From DASRAJ01 sp035638255 (GTDB taxonomy: Bacteria > Bacteroidota > Bacteroidia > Chitinophagales > UBA10324): a stretch of 64,000 nt of DNA. The position numbers and the translations under genes are program-made. The notes under the pieces were generated by a model. It saw nothing but the letters and a program-made list of their open reading frames with translations, searched no databases and was not told where the DNA came from. Positions 54,299-63,549 of the stretch are shown here, piece by piece. Each line of letters opens with the position of its first letter. Within the stretch, counting starts at the first letter, position 1. The DNA lies in the NCBI GenBank assembly GCA_035638255.1, contig DASRAJ010000120.1, positions 1 to 64,000 of the forward strand. The letters are read 5' to 3'.

Positions 54299-55810
54299 AT
54301 GAAGTATGCAGTTCTGAAAAACAATCAAACGGTTCCGCTCGAATCTATTCCCGGGTTAGAATATCATTCCTTCATGGAGCTCATTGTTTCAACACTGATG
54401 AAGGATCCGCAAAATCATTGCGTAAATTATTTTGGTTTCCCATTCCAAAACAAAATCAAACTCATTTGCTGCATTGCCAATGACGAATCACACACAATTC
54501 TTGTTTCGTCGGCTGTTGTTGATGCTCAGCAATCGCTTCCTTCTTTCTCCTCTCACAATCTTGCATTTGAAAAATTCGAGAGAGAGATTCATGAGAACTT
54601 CGGAGTGAAATATGTTGATCATCCCTGGCTCAAGCCCGTTCACTATCCGTTTAACAGGGCAGATGAGAAAAGTAAAATCGAAAACTATCCTTTCTTCAAA
54701 ATTGAAAGTGAAGAATTGCATGAAGTGGGCGTAGGTCCCATTCATGCAGGCGTTATCGAACCCGGGCATTTCCGCTTTATCTGTAACGGAGAACAAATTC
54801 TTCATCTCGAAATTCAATTGGGCTATCAGCACCGGGGTGTTGAAAAATTATTTTTAGAGCGGCATAGCCTTTTACAGCGAACTGTTCTTGCGGAATCCAT
54901 TGCCGGAGACACAGTTGCAGGACACACTACTGCATTTGTAAACCTGTGGGAAAATTTGTGTGATTATCCCGAAATTATCGGGGCAGAGGAAGATTTACAA
55001 TTCTCGCGCATGCTTGCATTGGAGTTAGAACGCATCGCCATTCACACAGGTGATTTGAGTGCCGTATGTACTGACATTGCCTATCAACTTGGCAGCGCAG
55101 TGTTTGGAAGACTGCGAACACCGGTCATCAATTATTTTCAAACCTGGTGCGGCAACCGCCTGGCAAAAGGATTAATCCGCGCAGGTAAAAACAACTATCC
55201 GTTTACCCGAACATTATCGGAACAATTAATAAAACTGTTCGACGGCTACGAGCATGACTTTGATGATATGTGTGAAGAACTATTTACGTTGCCAAGCGCC
55301 TTAGCCCGACTTGAAAAAACAGGAGTAGTAACAAATGAGCAGGCGGCGATGATCGGAACAGTGGGAATGTCGGCAAGAATGAGCGGCATTAACAGGGACA
55401 TTCGTTCTTCTCATCCGCATGATCTTTATTCTGAACTGAAACATGATCCCATCATTAAACACCACGGAGATGTCTATTCAAGAGTTCAAATCAGGAAGGA
55501 AGAAATAAAGCAATCCATTGGCTACATCCGAACGTTGCTGGAAAAAATTCCTTCCGAAAACAAAAATCGAAATGAGTTGTCATCGCCGAAACCAAATTCA
55601 TTTGCGATTTCATTGGTGGAAGGATGGAGAGGAGAAATTTGTCATTGTGCAATAACAGACGATACAGGAGAATTGATGTTTTATAAAATAAAAGATCCAT
55701 CCTTACATAATTGGTTGGCGCTGGCTTTGGCTGTAAGGAATAATGAAATTTCGGATTTCCCAATTTGCAATAAAAGTTTTGACCTTTCATATTGCGGACA
55801 TGATTTGTAA
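54299..55810 (+). CDS. HyfG/NuoCD-like large subunit lacking NiFe ligands
   Basis: This 503-aa protein fuses a NuoC-like N-terminal domain (about 1-115, ending FGVKYVDHPWLKPVHYPFNR) to a NuoD/hydrogenase-large-like domain. GPIHAGVIEPGHFRF and QLGYQHRGVEK place it in the group 4 hydrogenase/complex I family. The N-terminal Ni-binding CxxC is replaced: that region reads VLAESIAGDTVAGHT. The C-terminal DPCxxC position reads SFDLSYCGHDL, with one Cys in a shifted place. It therefore cannot hold a NiFe centre and is expected to be an Ehr-type subunit. Confidence 0.85.
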   Translation: MKYAVLKNNQTVPLESIPGLEYHSFMELIVSTLMKDPQNHCVNYFGFPFQNKIKLICCIANDESHTILVSSAVVDAQQSLPSFSSHNLAFEKFEREIHENFGVKYVDHPWLKPVHYPFNRADEKSKIENYPFFKIESEELHEVGVGPIHAGVIEPGHFRFICNGEQILHLEIQLGYQHRGVEKLFLERHSLLQRTVLAESIAGDTVAGHTTAFVNLWENLCDYPEIIGAEEDLQFSRMLALELERIAIHTGDLSAVCTDIAYQLGSAVFGRLRTPVINYFQTWCGNRLAKGLIRAGKNNYPFTRTLSEQLIKLFDGYEHDFDDMCEELFTLPSALARLEKTGVVTNEQAAMIGTVGMSARMSGINRDIRSSHPHDLYSELKHDPIIKHHGDVYSRVQIRKEEIKQSIGYIRTLLEKIPSENKNRNELSSPKPNSFAISLVEGWRGEICHCAITDDTGELMFYKIKDPSLHNWLALALAVRNNEISDFPICNKSFDLSYCGHDL

Positions 55811-55828
55811 AAAGAAATTGAACGGAGA

Positions 55829-56581
55829 ATGTTAGATAACATCAAAATACTTTTTCAGCAGGGCAAGCAATTCATTCCGGATGTAACCAAAGCGGTGATG
55901 CCCGGTATTTTCAGAGGAAGGCCTGAAATCAGCAATGAAGATGTTGACTTAAATGCGCTCGCTGAGCTTTGTCCGACAGGAGCCATTGCTTCCAATCCGG
56001 TGAGTATTGATTTAGGGAAATGTGTTTTTTGTGGTGAGTGTGCCTTTGCGTTTCCAAACAAAATTTCATTCACGAAGGATTATAAAATAGCAACCAATGA
56101 TCGGAAAAAATTAATCATTAAGGAAGGAGAAAAGAATTCCATCTCAATCAATCCTGACCTAATCAGAAAAGAAATCTCAAAATATTTCAGTGGCTCATTG
56201 AAGTTGCGGCAAGTATCAGCAGGAGGTGACAACAGTTGTGAACTGGAATTGAATGCTTGCAGCAATGTGAACTTTGACATGGGTCGCTTCGGAATTGAGT
56301 TTGTTGCCTCACCACGACATGCAGATGGAATTGTAATCACAGGACCCATTACTGAAAACATGTCGGAGCCACTACAGATTTGTTACGATGCTATTCCTGA
56401 TCCTAAGATTATTATTCTTGCCGGAACCGATGCCATCAGCGGAGGAATTTTTTCTGAAAGTCCTGCATTGAATCGCAGCTTTCTCACCAAATACAAAGTT
56501 GACTTGTATGTTCCCGGCAATCCCATTCATCCTCTCACCTTCATCAATGGAGTATTAGAACTGATTAGAAAAAGAAAGTGA
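55829..56581 (+). CDS. HyfI/NuoB-like subunit fused to a ferredoxin domain, degenerate clusters
   Basis: A 250-aa protein. Residues ~45-90 form a ferredoxin domain in which only one cluster's ligands remain: LCPTGAI and CVFCGEC are present, but the first CxxCxxC is absent and the last Cys is Phe (CAFAFP). Residues ~130-245 are NuoB-like (CELELNACSNVNFDMGRFGI, SPRHADGIVITGP, DLYVPGNP). Of the four N2-type ligands only one remains: GDNSCE for GCNGCE, GTDAISGG for GACACSGG and PGNPIHP for PGCPPRP. It ends the operon. Confidence 0.85.
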   Translation: MLDNIKILFQQGKQFIPDVTKAVMPGIFRGRPEISNEDVDLNALAELCPTGAIASNPVSIDLGKCVFCGECAFAFPNKISFTKDYKIATNDRKKLIIKEGEKNSISINPDLIRKEISKYFSGSLKLRQVSAGGDNSCELELNACSNVNFDMGRFGIEFVASPRHADGIVITGPITENMSEPLQICYDAIPDPKIIILAGTDAISGGIFSESPALNRSFLTKYKVDLYVPGNPIHPLTFINGVLELIRKRK

Positions 56582-56753
56582 ATGTGACGGCTCTGCATTG
56601 CAATGAGTCAAGTACATCCCAAAAATTCGTTGCTGATGCTTTTGGACACTTACTCTCTGAACCTTCCGAAAGCGAAAAGCTTTTTAAAAATACCGTGGGT
56701 TTTGATTCTTACGTTGTGCTGCTCACGAATCGTTAGTAATCACCATAAGTTTT

Positions 56754-59700
56754 CTATTTCCCAATCATCACTTTTGTCACGTATATCCTTTCTCCAACCC
56801 TCAATTCCAGCAAATAGATTCCTGAATCCAAATCGCTCAAATGAAGGATGAATTCATTGCCGCCATCCTGAAGCAGTACGGTTGTAGAGTAAGCAACTTG
56901 TCCCAGAAGATTTTTCACCGATATGGCTCCTTCTTCATCAACTGTTGAAGTCATGTCAACTGAGATCGTTACATCACCCGAAGTGGGATTGGGATAAACG
57001 GTAAGAGAATGCTGCAATACATCTTCGCCCTCGCTGTCAGGTTTGCACGCTTGTACTGTCACCTTGGTTGCCGCGGAAGCTTTGCTGCAGCCGGTAGCGT
57101 TATCAGTGACCACCACTTTATAATTTCCTTTAGCTGTCACCACAAGCGAGCTGTTTGTTGCGCCTGAAATGTTAACCAAAGATTTCTGCCATTGATAACT
57201 CAGGTTGCCTGTATTCGCCTGTAAGGTGATACTGCTGCCGGAACATATAGTTACTGTACCGGAAGGCGTGATGGTGGCAGTAGGTAAAAGATTTTGCGTG
57301 AGCGCAATCGTGTTGGAAGTAATGGTTCCGCATTGATAAGTTACTTTGCATGCATAGTTACCTGACTTGGTTGTTGAATACGTCAGCGCCGTAGCCCCGG
57401 AGATATTCGTCCCGTTCTTCGTCCATTGATACGTAAATCCCGAGGGCGAGACGGTGAGGGTCATGCTGGTCCCTTTGCAGATGGATGTACCGGGGGACGT
57501 AATGCTCACTGATGGTGCTGAAATTATTGAGATGGTAACGGCAGATGATGTTGATCTGCATCCGTTCAATGCTACTTCAACCGTGTAATCTCCTGCTTGT
57601 GATGCAGAGAATGAACTTGCAGTTGCTCCTTCAATGGCGCCGGAATTTAAAAGCCATTGATAAGTAAGCCCTCCCCCGGTATTTGCATTAAGCACTACAA
57701 AACTTCCTGAGCAAATGGAAGTGGGACCTCCGGGAGTAATGGTAGCGGTAACCTGTGTCACTGTTACAGTGACAGCAGAGGAAGTGGCGCTACAGCCGTT
57801 CTGGGAAACTACAACAGTATAGTCACCGGCACTTGATGCGATATATGAGCTTGAGGTTGCTCCGCTGATGGTGCTGCCATTTAATTTCCATTGATATGAA
57901 AGGCCGCCCCCTGTATTGGCATTCAGCATGACAGAACTTCCCGGACAAATTGAAACGGAACCTCCGGGAGTAATGGTGGCGGTGACCTGTGTTACAGTTA
58001 CAGTGACAGCAGAAGAAGTGGCGCTGCATCCATTTTGTGTAACGACAACAGTATAGTCACCTGCGCTTGATGCAGTGTAAGAGCTTAAGGTTGCTCCGCT
58101 GATGCTGCTCCCATTTAATTTCCATTGATATGAAAGTCCGCCACCGGTATTTGCATTGAGCACAACAGAACCTCCTGGGCAAATTGAAGTTGAACCTCCG
58201 GGAGTGATGGCTGCAGTAACCTGTATTACCGTGGCGGTCACCGTTGATCGCTGACTGATGCAGGTGGGCTGCTGCAACTTCCAATCATAAAAATAATAGT
58301 AGTAGCCGGAGAGTTGAGCATTATTGCCTGTGATAGAAACAACGCCACTCAGAGTATAGGGATAAGAAGCTCCTGAAGTATTACGTTGCAAATAGGCAGG
58401 GCCACCAATACCGAGATGTAAACCTGTAGCAACAGGGATATCCCAATTCAAAGTAATCACTTGCTCACCATCATCCATGTACACCACTTTCGACTTAAGT
58501 ATTGCATTGGAAGAGTTGCGCAATTCAATGGTACGAACGTCTGCACCTGAAGCAAATACCCGAACCGACACCAATTTCACTGCAGCCAGGCAGTCGAAGA
58601 TGAGATAACGGTCGGTAGAGTTGTCGAAACTCGATGAAGAACCTATTGAATTATTCGCGGGGCCTACGCCTTGCTGAGAATAAGCAGTAACCGCTTCGAC
58701 ATAATAATTAGTGGTCACATTGAGAGAAGGCGTGACGTAACTTATTCCGGTGTTCACAAAATTTCCTCCGGCTGCCGCATCGTACCAATTCAAAGTGCCG
58801 CCACCTGATGCCTGCAGTGTAACCGATCCGCTGTTGCACACAGATGCGCCCGTGGTAGAAGGTCCTGCGGATTTGCTGACACTGATGTAATTCGTTTTTG
58901 TGAGTGCGTTGCTGCCGCTGGCATTTGTTGCCGTAAGAGTCACTGAGTAAGTGCCGCTTGTTGCATACGTGTGAGAAGGATTCTGTGATGAAGAAGTAAA
59001 TCCATCTCCGAAATTCCATTGCCATGATGTGGGAACATTCAACGATTGATCCGTGAAGCTGATGATTCCGGAACAGGTGCTCGTGTAGTCCGATGTAAAA
59101 GCAGCCACCGGTGCAACGCTTGCATTAGAACATTGCCAGTGGATCTCATAGCCGGAAAAAGTGAGTCCCGGATCGGAGTATTGCCCGATGGTAACGGAAG
59201 GGCCACTCGAAACTATAAGAGCAGGAAGATAGTTTCCGGTAAGTGTTGCAATCACCGGTGAGGCATCTGAAGGTCCGTCGAACACGTACAGAAAATCGTA
59301 TCCCGATTCCATGTTGAATGAAGTAAAACTCAGCTGAACGTTTGATGCACCTGTAGGTGAGATAGTAATCTGTGAAGCCGTGTTGTCCTGGTAGTTGCCT
59401 GAAGGACCCCCGCTATCATACAGAACTCCTGCGCAAGCTGTTTGTGTTTGACCGTATCCGTTCTGTGGCATAGTAACAGTACATGCGTTGCTTGCACTGA
59501 TATTGATGTAATTATTCAGCGTGATCGAATCAGTGCCGCAAGATGAGCTTGCCACCAATTTCACGGTGTATACTCCGTAGTTTTGATACGTATGCGTCGG
59601 GTTTGCGAGTGTGCTTGTTCCCCCGTCTCCAAAACTCCAGTTGAACGTGCCGGCATTCGTGCTGGTGTTGGTGAATGCTACTGTTGTGGGTGCAGAACAG

Positions 59701-61412
59701 AACACTGTCGGGTTTGCATAAAACCCTGCTGTTACGGTTGCAGTGTAGGCAGCACCCACTCCCACTGCATTCCAGGCATTGGTCACCACCTGCACCTCAT
59801 TCGAGCAACCGCCATAGAGATCAGTCGCAGCCTGAATTGTGTATTGACGTGCAAGACTGTAATTTGTGGATGGAGTAAAATAGACGGTGTTTGCTCGGAA
59901 TAAAATCGCCTGCGCCTCAGCGATGGTGATGCCGCCAATGGTGTAGCTAACATTGTTGTCATTCGTTCCTGCTTCTCCCACACTTACAATGTAGAACCAA
60001 TGATTCATAACACTGCTGTTAGTATGCACACCACCATTGTCACTGCTTCCTGAGTACCAGTATGTCCCAAGATAAGTGTCAGGGTCGCCATAAGAATGAG
60101 GATCAGACATAGAACGAAAACCACCACCTCCGATTTCTTCACCAACAAGCCAGGATGCTGTTCCGGGTTTCTTCCAGAATTCCATGGCATTTCCCATGCA
60201 ATCACTAAACGATTCATTGAGGGCACCCGATTCGTAAGAGTAGGTTAGATTGGAAGTGAATTCAGTAAGTCCGTGTGAAATCTCATGTCCGCAAATGTCC
60301 ATTGTGGTCAGCGGAGTATAGCCGGCACTGCCATCACCATACGTCATTTCGCTTCCATCCCAAAATGCATTCAGGTAACTGGTGCTGTAATGCACATAGC
60401 TTTTGAGCTTAAAACCATTTCCATCAATACTGTTTCTGCCGAAGAATGACTGATAGAAATCATAGACTGCTTCAGCACCCCAATGGGCATCGGTCGCGTA
60501 TTGATCCTGGTTTCCGTTCACATTGTTCCAGTAGTTATCCGCATCGGTGAAATCAGCAGCACCTGAATAATTGCTGGTAGAATGATTGAGATTGTATGTT
60601 TCAATTCCGAGGCCTCTACCTGCTTCACGCAGGCGATAGCTTCCATTGAAGCTGTCGGCAGTAATGGATTGAGTGCCGCTGTATGCAGTGATCGCTGTTC
60701 CAACCACGTCAGAATTTTCAATCCTATCCTGTGTGTGAATAACATCACCGCTGCCTGCATCCACATATACATACTTGCGCGAGAGCGGTTCAACAGAAAA
60801 TATGTCGAAGCGGTAAGTGAGTCGAAAGCTTTCGGCGTCCATGATTCCGTTCACCGGCGCATACATAAGTTCTCCCTTAGGAAACCAGGTTGCATCAGGT
60901 TTGTGTGTTTCTTCTCTCAGCATTTTTTCTTCGTCAGGAATCTGCCAGCGATAACGGGATGCAGGCATTACCGCCAACGCTTTGTCGAGTGCTGCTGATT
61001 CGGACACGTGCGCCACCGCCGGTGAGAGATGATCGAAAAATAAACCGTTCATCGTTTCAATCTTTCCGTTGCGGACATGAACGATGTACATTGTTCCTTC
61101 CACAGGAATGCCATCAAAAGTTTGCTGGTAGCGATAGTGGGTGAAACCAAGCCTGTCGGTTTCGGCCTTCATTAATTTTATTCCGAAGTGTCCTGAGGAT
61201 TTATAATGTTGCTTCAAAAAAATTTCAAACGACTTAAAATCCATTTCGCTGCCGCGCCGGAATTTCATCAACTGAGGAATGGAGGTTCCCGGTTGCATAA
61301 TCATTTGCTCACTGCCGGCAACTACCTGTTGTGACTTTGCGTCATTGGATTCCTGCGCCGATGAGAAGAAGCAAAGAAGTATCAGCGCGATGATGGGTAA
61401 AAAGATTTTCAT
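56754..61412 (-). CDS. Secreted M4 metallopeptidase with PKD, CUB, Ig-like and T9SS domains
   Basis: Start chosen at ATG 61412 (MKIFLPIIALILLCFFSSAQ), giving 1552 aa with a clean signal peptide; the longer frame adds 30 unlikely residues. An FTP/PepSY propeptide comes first (YRYQQTFDGIPVEGTMYIVH). The thermolysin-type catalytic domain has HEISH and the downstream GALNESFSD Glu. PKD modules (FGDGGTSTLANPTHTY), a CUB-like part (ESGYDFLYVFDGPSDA), tandem 78-residue Ig-like modules (NANTGGGLSYQWKLNGS) and a T9SS domain (LTVYPNPTSGDVTISV) follow. It is a secreted protease. Confidence 0.9.
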   Translation of the reverse strand: MKIFLPIIALILLCFFSSAQESNDAKSQQVVAGSEQMIMQPGTSIPQLMKFRRGSEMDFKSFEIFLKQHYKSSGHFGIKLMKAETDRLGFTHYRYQQTFDGIPVEGTMYIVHVRNGKIETMNGLFFDHLSPAVAHVSESAALDKALAVMPASRYRWQIPDEEKMLREETHKPDATWFPKGELMYAPVNGIMDAESFRLTYRFDIFSVEPLSRKYVYVDAGSGDVIHTQDRIENSDVVGTAITAYSGTQSITADSFNGSYRLREAGRGLGIETYNLNHSTSNYSGAADFTDADNYWNNVNGNQDQYATDAHWGAEAVYDFYQSFFGRNSIDGNGFKLKSYVHYSTSYLNAFWDGSEMTYGDGSAGYTPLTTMDICGHEISHGLTEFTSNLTYSYESGALNESFSDCMGNAMEFWKKPGTASWLVGEEIGGGGFRSMSDPHSYGDPDTYLGTYWYSGSSDNGGVHTNSSVMNHWFYIVSVGEAGTNDNNVSYTIGGITIAEAQAILFRANTVYFTPSTNYSLARQYTIQAATDLYGGCSNEVQVVTNAWNAVGVGAAYTATVTAGFYANPTVFCSAPTTVAFTNTSTNAGTFNWSFGDGGTSTLANPTHTYQNYGVYTVKLVASSSCGTDSITLNNYINISASNACTVTMPQNGYGQTQTACAGVLYDSGGPSGNYQDNTASQITISPTGASNVQLSFTSFNMESGYDFLYVFDGPSDASPVIATLTGNYLPALIVSSGPSVTIGQYSDPGLTFSGYEIHWQCSNASVAPVAAFTSDYTSTCSGIISFTDQSLNVPTSWQWNFGDGFTSSSQNPSHTYATSGTYSVTLTATNASGSNALTKTNYISVSKSAGPSTTGASVCNSGSVTLQASGGGTLNWYDAAAGGNFVNTGISYVTPSLNVTTNYYVEAVTAYSQQGVGPANNSIGSSSSFDNSTDRYLIFDCLAAVKLVSVRVFASGADVRTIELRNSSNAILKSKVVYMDDGEQVITLNWDIPVATGLHLGIGGPAYLQRNTSGASYPYTLSGVVSITGNNAQLSGYYYYFYDWKLQQPTCISQRSTVTATVIQVTAAITPGGSTSICPGGSVVLNANTGGGLSYQWKLNGSSISGATLSSYTASSAGDYTVVVTQNGCSATSSAVTVTVTQVTATITPGGSVSICPGSSVMLNANTGGGLSYQWKLNGSTISGATSSSYIASSAGDYTVVVSQNGCSATSSAVTVTVTQVTATITPGGPTSICSGSFVVLNANTGGGLTYQWLLNSGAIEGATASSFSASQAGDYTVEVALNGCRSTSSAVTISIISAPSVSITSPGTSICKGTSMTLTVSPSGFTYQWTKNGTNISGATALTYSTTKSGNYACKVTYQCGTITSNTIALTQNLLPTATITPSGTVTICSGSSITLQANTGNLSYQWQKSLVNISGATNSSLVVTAKGNYKVVVTDNATGCSKASAATKVTVQACKPDSEGEDVLQHSLTVYPNPTSGDVTISVDMTSTVDEEGAISVKNLLGQVAYSTTVLLQDGGNEFILHLSDLDSGIYLLELRVGERIYVTKVMIGK
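57537..58238 (-). repeat. Three tandem 234-bp repeats inside the M4 peptidase gene
   Basis: Units at about 57537-57770, 57771-58004 and 58005-58238 encode 78-residue Ig-like modules. The second and third are very similar at DNA level (for example GTTACAGTGACAGCAGA at both unit starts). The similarity implies recent expansion by duplication. Confidence 0.75.
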
Positions 61413-61667
61413 TGGAAAAGGATTTTGTGGTTCAGAAAATGTGTGGACTAAAATTAGTGCATTTAAAGAAGGTAAATGCAGCAATGGTAATAATCGCTGC
61501 AACCTACTTGCATCTGGTTATGTGAAGGTGATGCAACATTTCCATTTTCAATTTATCATGAATGACGAACAAGGAAATAAGAATGCTGAAGCAGTATTCA
61601 GGAATTGAAAGATCAATTTTGCAAACAGCCCACGGGAGTATGAGAACTAACCGCATTGCCAACAGAA

Positions 61668-62414
61668 TCACTTTCTGTCCACCACCATCCTCTTTGTCAT
61701 AGAATGTTCGCCGTCACTCACCATGTAGAAATAAATTCCGGGAGAGAATCGTGAGGCATCAATACTCAGAGTGTTGAATCCTTTCTTTCCAACAACCGTC
61801 TGCTTTGATATTTCATTGCCCACGAGATTGGAAATTTTAATGGAGAGATTTCCGGCGTGTTCGAGGTTTACATAAATGTCTGCTTTGGTTACTATCGGGT
61901 TCGGTAAATTTTGCGACACGTCAAATTTTGTTTGACTCACCGGGGCAATACCGATGGGATAGTTTACGACGATGCGATAGCCAGTGGTAGAAAACGGCAC
62001 AAAGGCATTCGGTGTGATGTACACATTGGTTGCGATCGTGAGATCGTAAGTTCCTATTGTCGTCGGTGTCCCCTTTATGCTCACGCAGCCAACAGAGTCA
62101 GCATGAAAGGAACAACCCGGTGGATTACACTGAAAGTAAAAAGGCACTGAAGCAGGAATGGTGCTCAAGCCATCTACATTCGTCAATACCACATGATCAA
62201 TAGGAATAGATCCTCCGTTATAGCTTGCACTGGTTGGAGTTTTGAATTGCACCACTGCGTCATATTGCGAGCTGACATACGCTGGCGGCAGATTGACGAT
62301 GGTGTCAGGGCTTATTCCATGAGTAGTGTCAGTCCACATGGGTATGCAGGCCTGCGAATAAGCTGTTAAAAAACCAATTGTGAGAAAAATGAGGCAGAGA
62401 CAAAATCTTTTCAT
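61668..62414 (-). CDS. Secreted protein with T9SS domain
   Basis: A 248-aa protein with signal peptide MKRFCLCLIFLTIGFLTAYS. A ~140-residue domain follows that starts ACIPMWTDTTHGISPDTIVN and contains FYFQCNPPGCSFHADSVGCV and TPTTIGTYDLTIATNVYITP, like an Ig/cadherin-type fold. The T9SS domain begins NLPNPIVTKADIYVNL and ends MTKRMVVDRK. The N-terminal domain resembles proteins that bind polysaccharide or protein at the surface, but no specific family is assigned. Confidence 0.8.
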   Translation of the reverse strand: MKRFCLCLIFLTIGFLTAYSQACIPMWTDTTHGISPDTIVNLPPAYVSSQYDAVVQFKTPTSASYNGGSIPIDHVVLTNVDGLSTIPASVPFYFQCNPPGCSFHADSVGCVSIKGTPTTIGTYDLTIATNVYITPNAFVPFSTTGYRIVVNYPIGIAPVSQTKFDVSQNLPNPIVTKADIYVNLEHAGNLSIKISNLVGNEISKQTVVGKKGFNTLSIDASRFSPGIYFYMVSDGEHSMTKRMVVDRK

Positions 62415-62760
62415 CGAAAGAGATTTGTCGTAAAAGTAATTGCTTTCTTCATTGGTGGATACTCATTGCTGAAGAATTCTCAACAGCATACGCTCGTATT
62501 GTACCTCACCGTTTCAAAGCGTAACTTTGAAATACCAATCAGTTCATGTCCGCTAAAAACTCATTATGGTAATTGGTGAGCTTAACACCTGTTGCGTCGG
62601 TGATACGGGGAACCTTGCTGACGGTTATTGGTCCTAAGTGGTGTGTTATACCATGGTGTTGCTTATCGGAGTTGAGAAGGTTTTGAAGGAAACCAGGACA
62701 CCGATAGTATTTAAAGTTGCCATCGTACCGAATCAATTTGATAATCTGAATTTTTTTCGA

Positions 62761-63519
62761 ATGAAGTTTTTTTCACTGATCCTCTTCTTAATACTATCCG
62801 GGTTTGTGGGTGCGCAATCAACACAGGTGTCAACATTAATTGCAGAGGCAAAATCTCTTGATGCTTCAGCACGTGAAGAAGAATCGTTGCAAAAATTTCT
62901 TCAGGTGCTTCATCTCGATCCAGGCAATTATGAAGCAACCTGGAACGCCAGCTTCCTCTATGCGCGGATCGGAAACCGTTTGAAGGATACTGAAAAGAAG
63001 AAACAATATTTCATCACTGCAAAACAATATGCGGACAAAGCACTTTTATTAAATCCGAATGACGCAGAATCAAATTACGTGATGGCCGTGGCTATGGGAA
63101 GAATAGCATTAATTTCTCCCACGAAAGAAAAAGTTGCCGCATCACGCGAGATTAAAAAATACGCCGGGCTTGCCATTCAATTTAACCCCAACCACGCTGG
63201 CGCCTGGTATGTGCTCGGGAAATGGAATTATGAAGTTGCCAACTTAAACTGGGCGGAGAAGGCGGCCGCGAATCTTTTGTTCGGTGGAATTCCTGAGGGT
63301 TCACTGGATGAAGCAATCAGGGATTATCTCAAAGCAATTAAATTCAATCCCGATTACATTTTGTATTACTACGATCTTGCCAAAGCTCTTGAGCAGAAAG
63401 AATATTATGATGAAGAAATTCGGGTACTCAACCAGGCACTCACTTTAAAACCAAAAACAGAAGATGATCCTTCCATCCTCATCAAGTGCAAAGAGTTGCT
63501 TGATGAAGTGAAGAAGTAA
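62761..63519 (+). CDS. Secreted TPR protein
   Basis: From ATG 62761 (MKFFSLILFLILSGFVGAQS) the 252-aa protein has a good signal peptide; the longer frame from 62638 lacks it and is rejected. It has three to five TPRs (for example SLQKFLQVLHLDPGNYEATW, YADKALLLNPNDAESNYVMA and AIRDYLKAIKFNPDYI). It is likely periplasmic. It is followed after 30 bp by the TraB/GumN-type gene, so the two may be co-transcribed. Confidence 0.85.
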   Translation: MKFFSLILFLILSGFVGAQSTQVSTLIAEAKSLDASAREEESLQKFLQVLHLDPGNYEATWNASFLYARIGNRLKDTEKKKQYFITAKQYADKALLLNPNDAESNYVMAVAMGRIALISPTKEKVAASREIKKYAGLAIQFNPNHAGAWYVLGKWNYEVANLNWAEKAAANLLFGGIPEGSLDEAIRDYLKAIKFNPDYILYYYDLAKALEQKEYYDEEIRVLNQALTLKPKTEDDPSILIKCKELLDEVKK

Positions 63520-63549
63520 TAGTTTCACTGGTTGTTATTTATGATTGTC

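Noticed and set aside
46700..56581. Operon as respiratory complex I or a true hydrogenase 4
   Set aside because: NADH-binding subunits NuoE/F/G are absent, and the NiFe-binding cysteines are missing from the large subunit.
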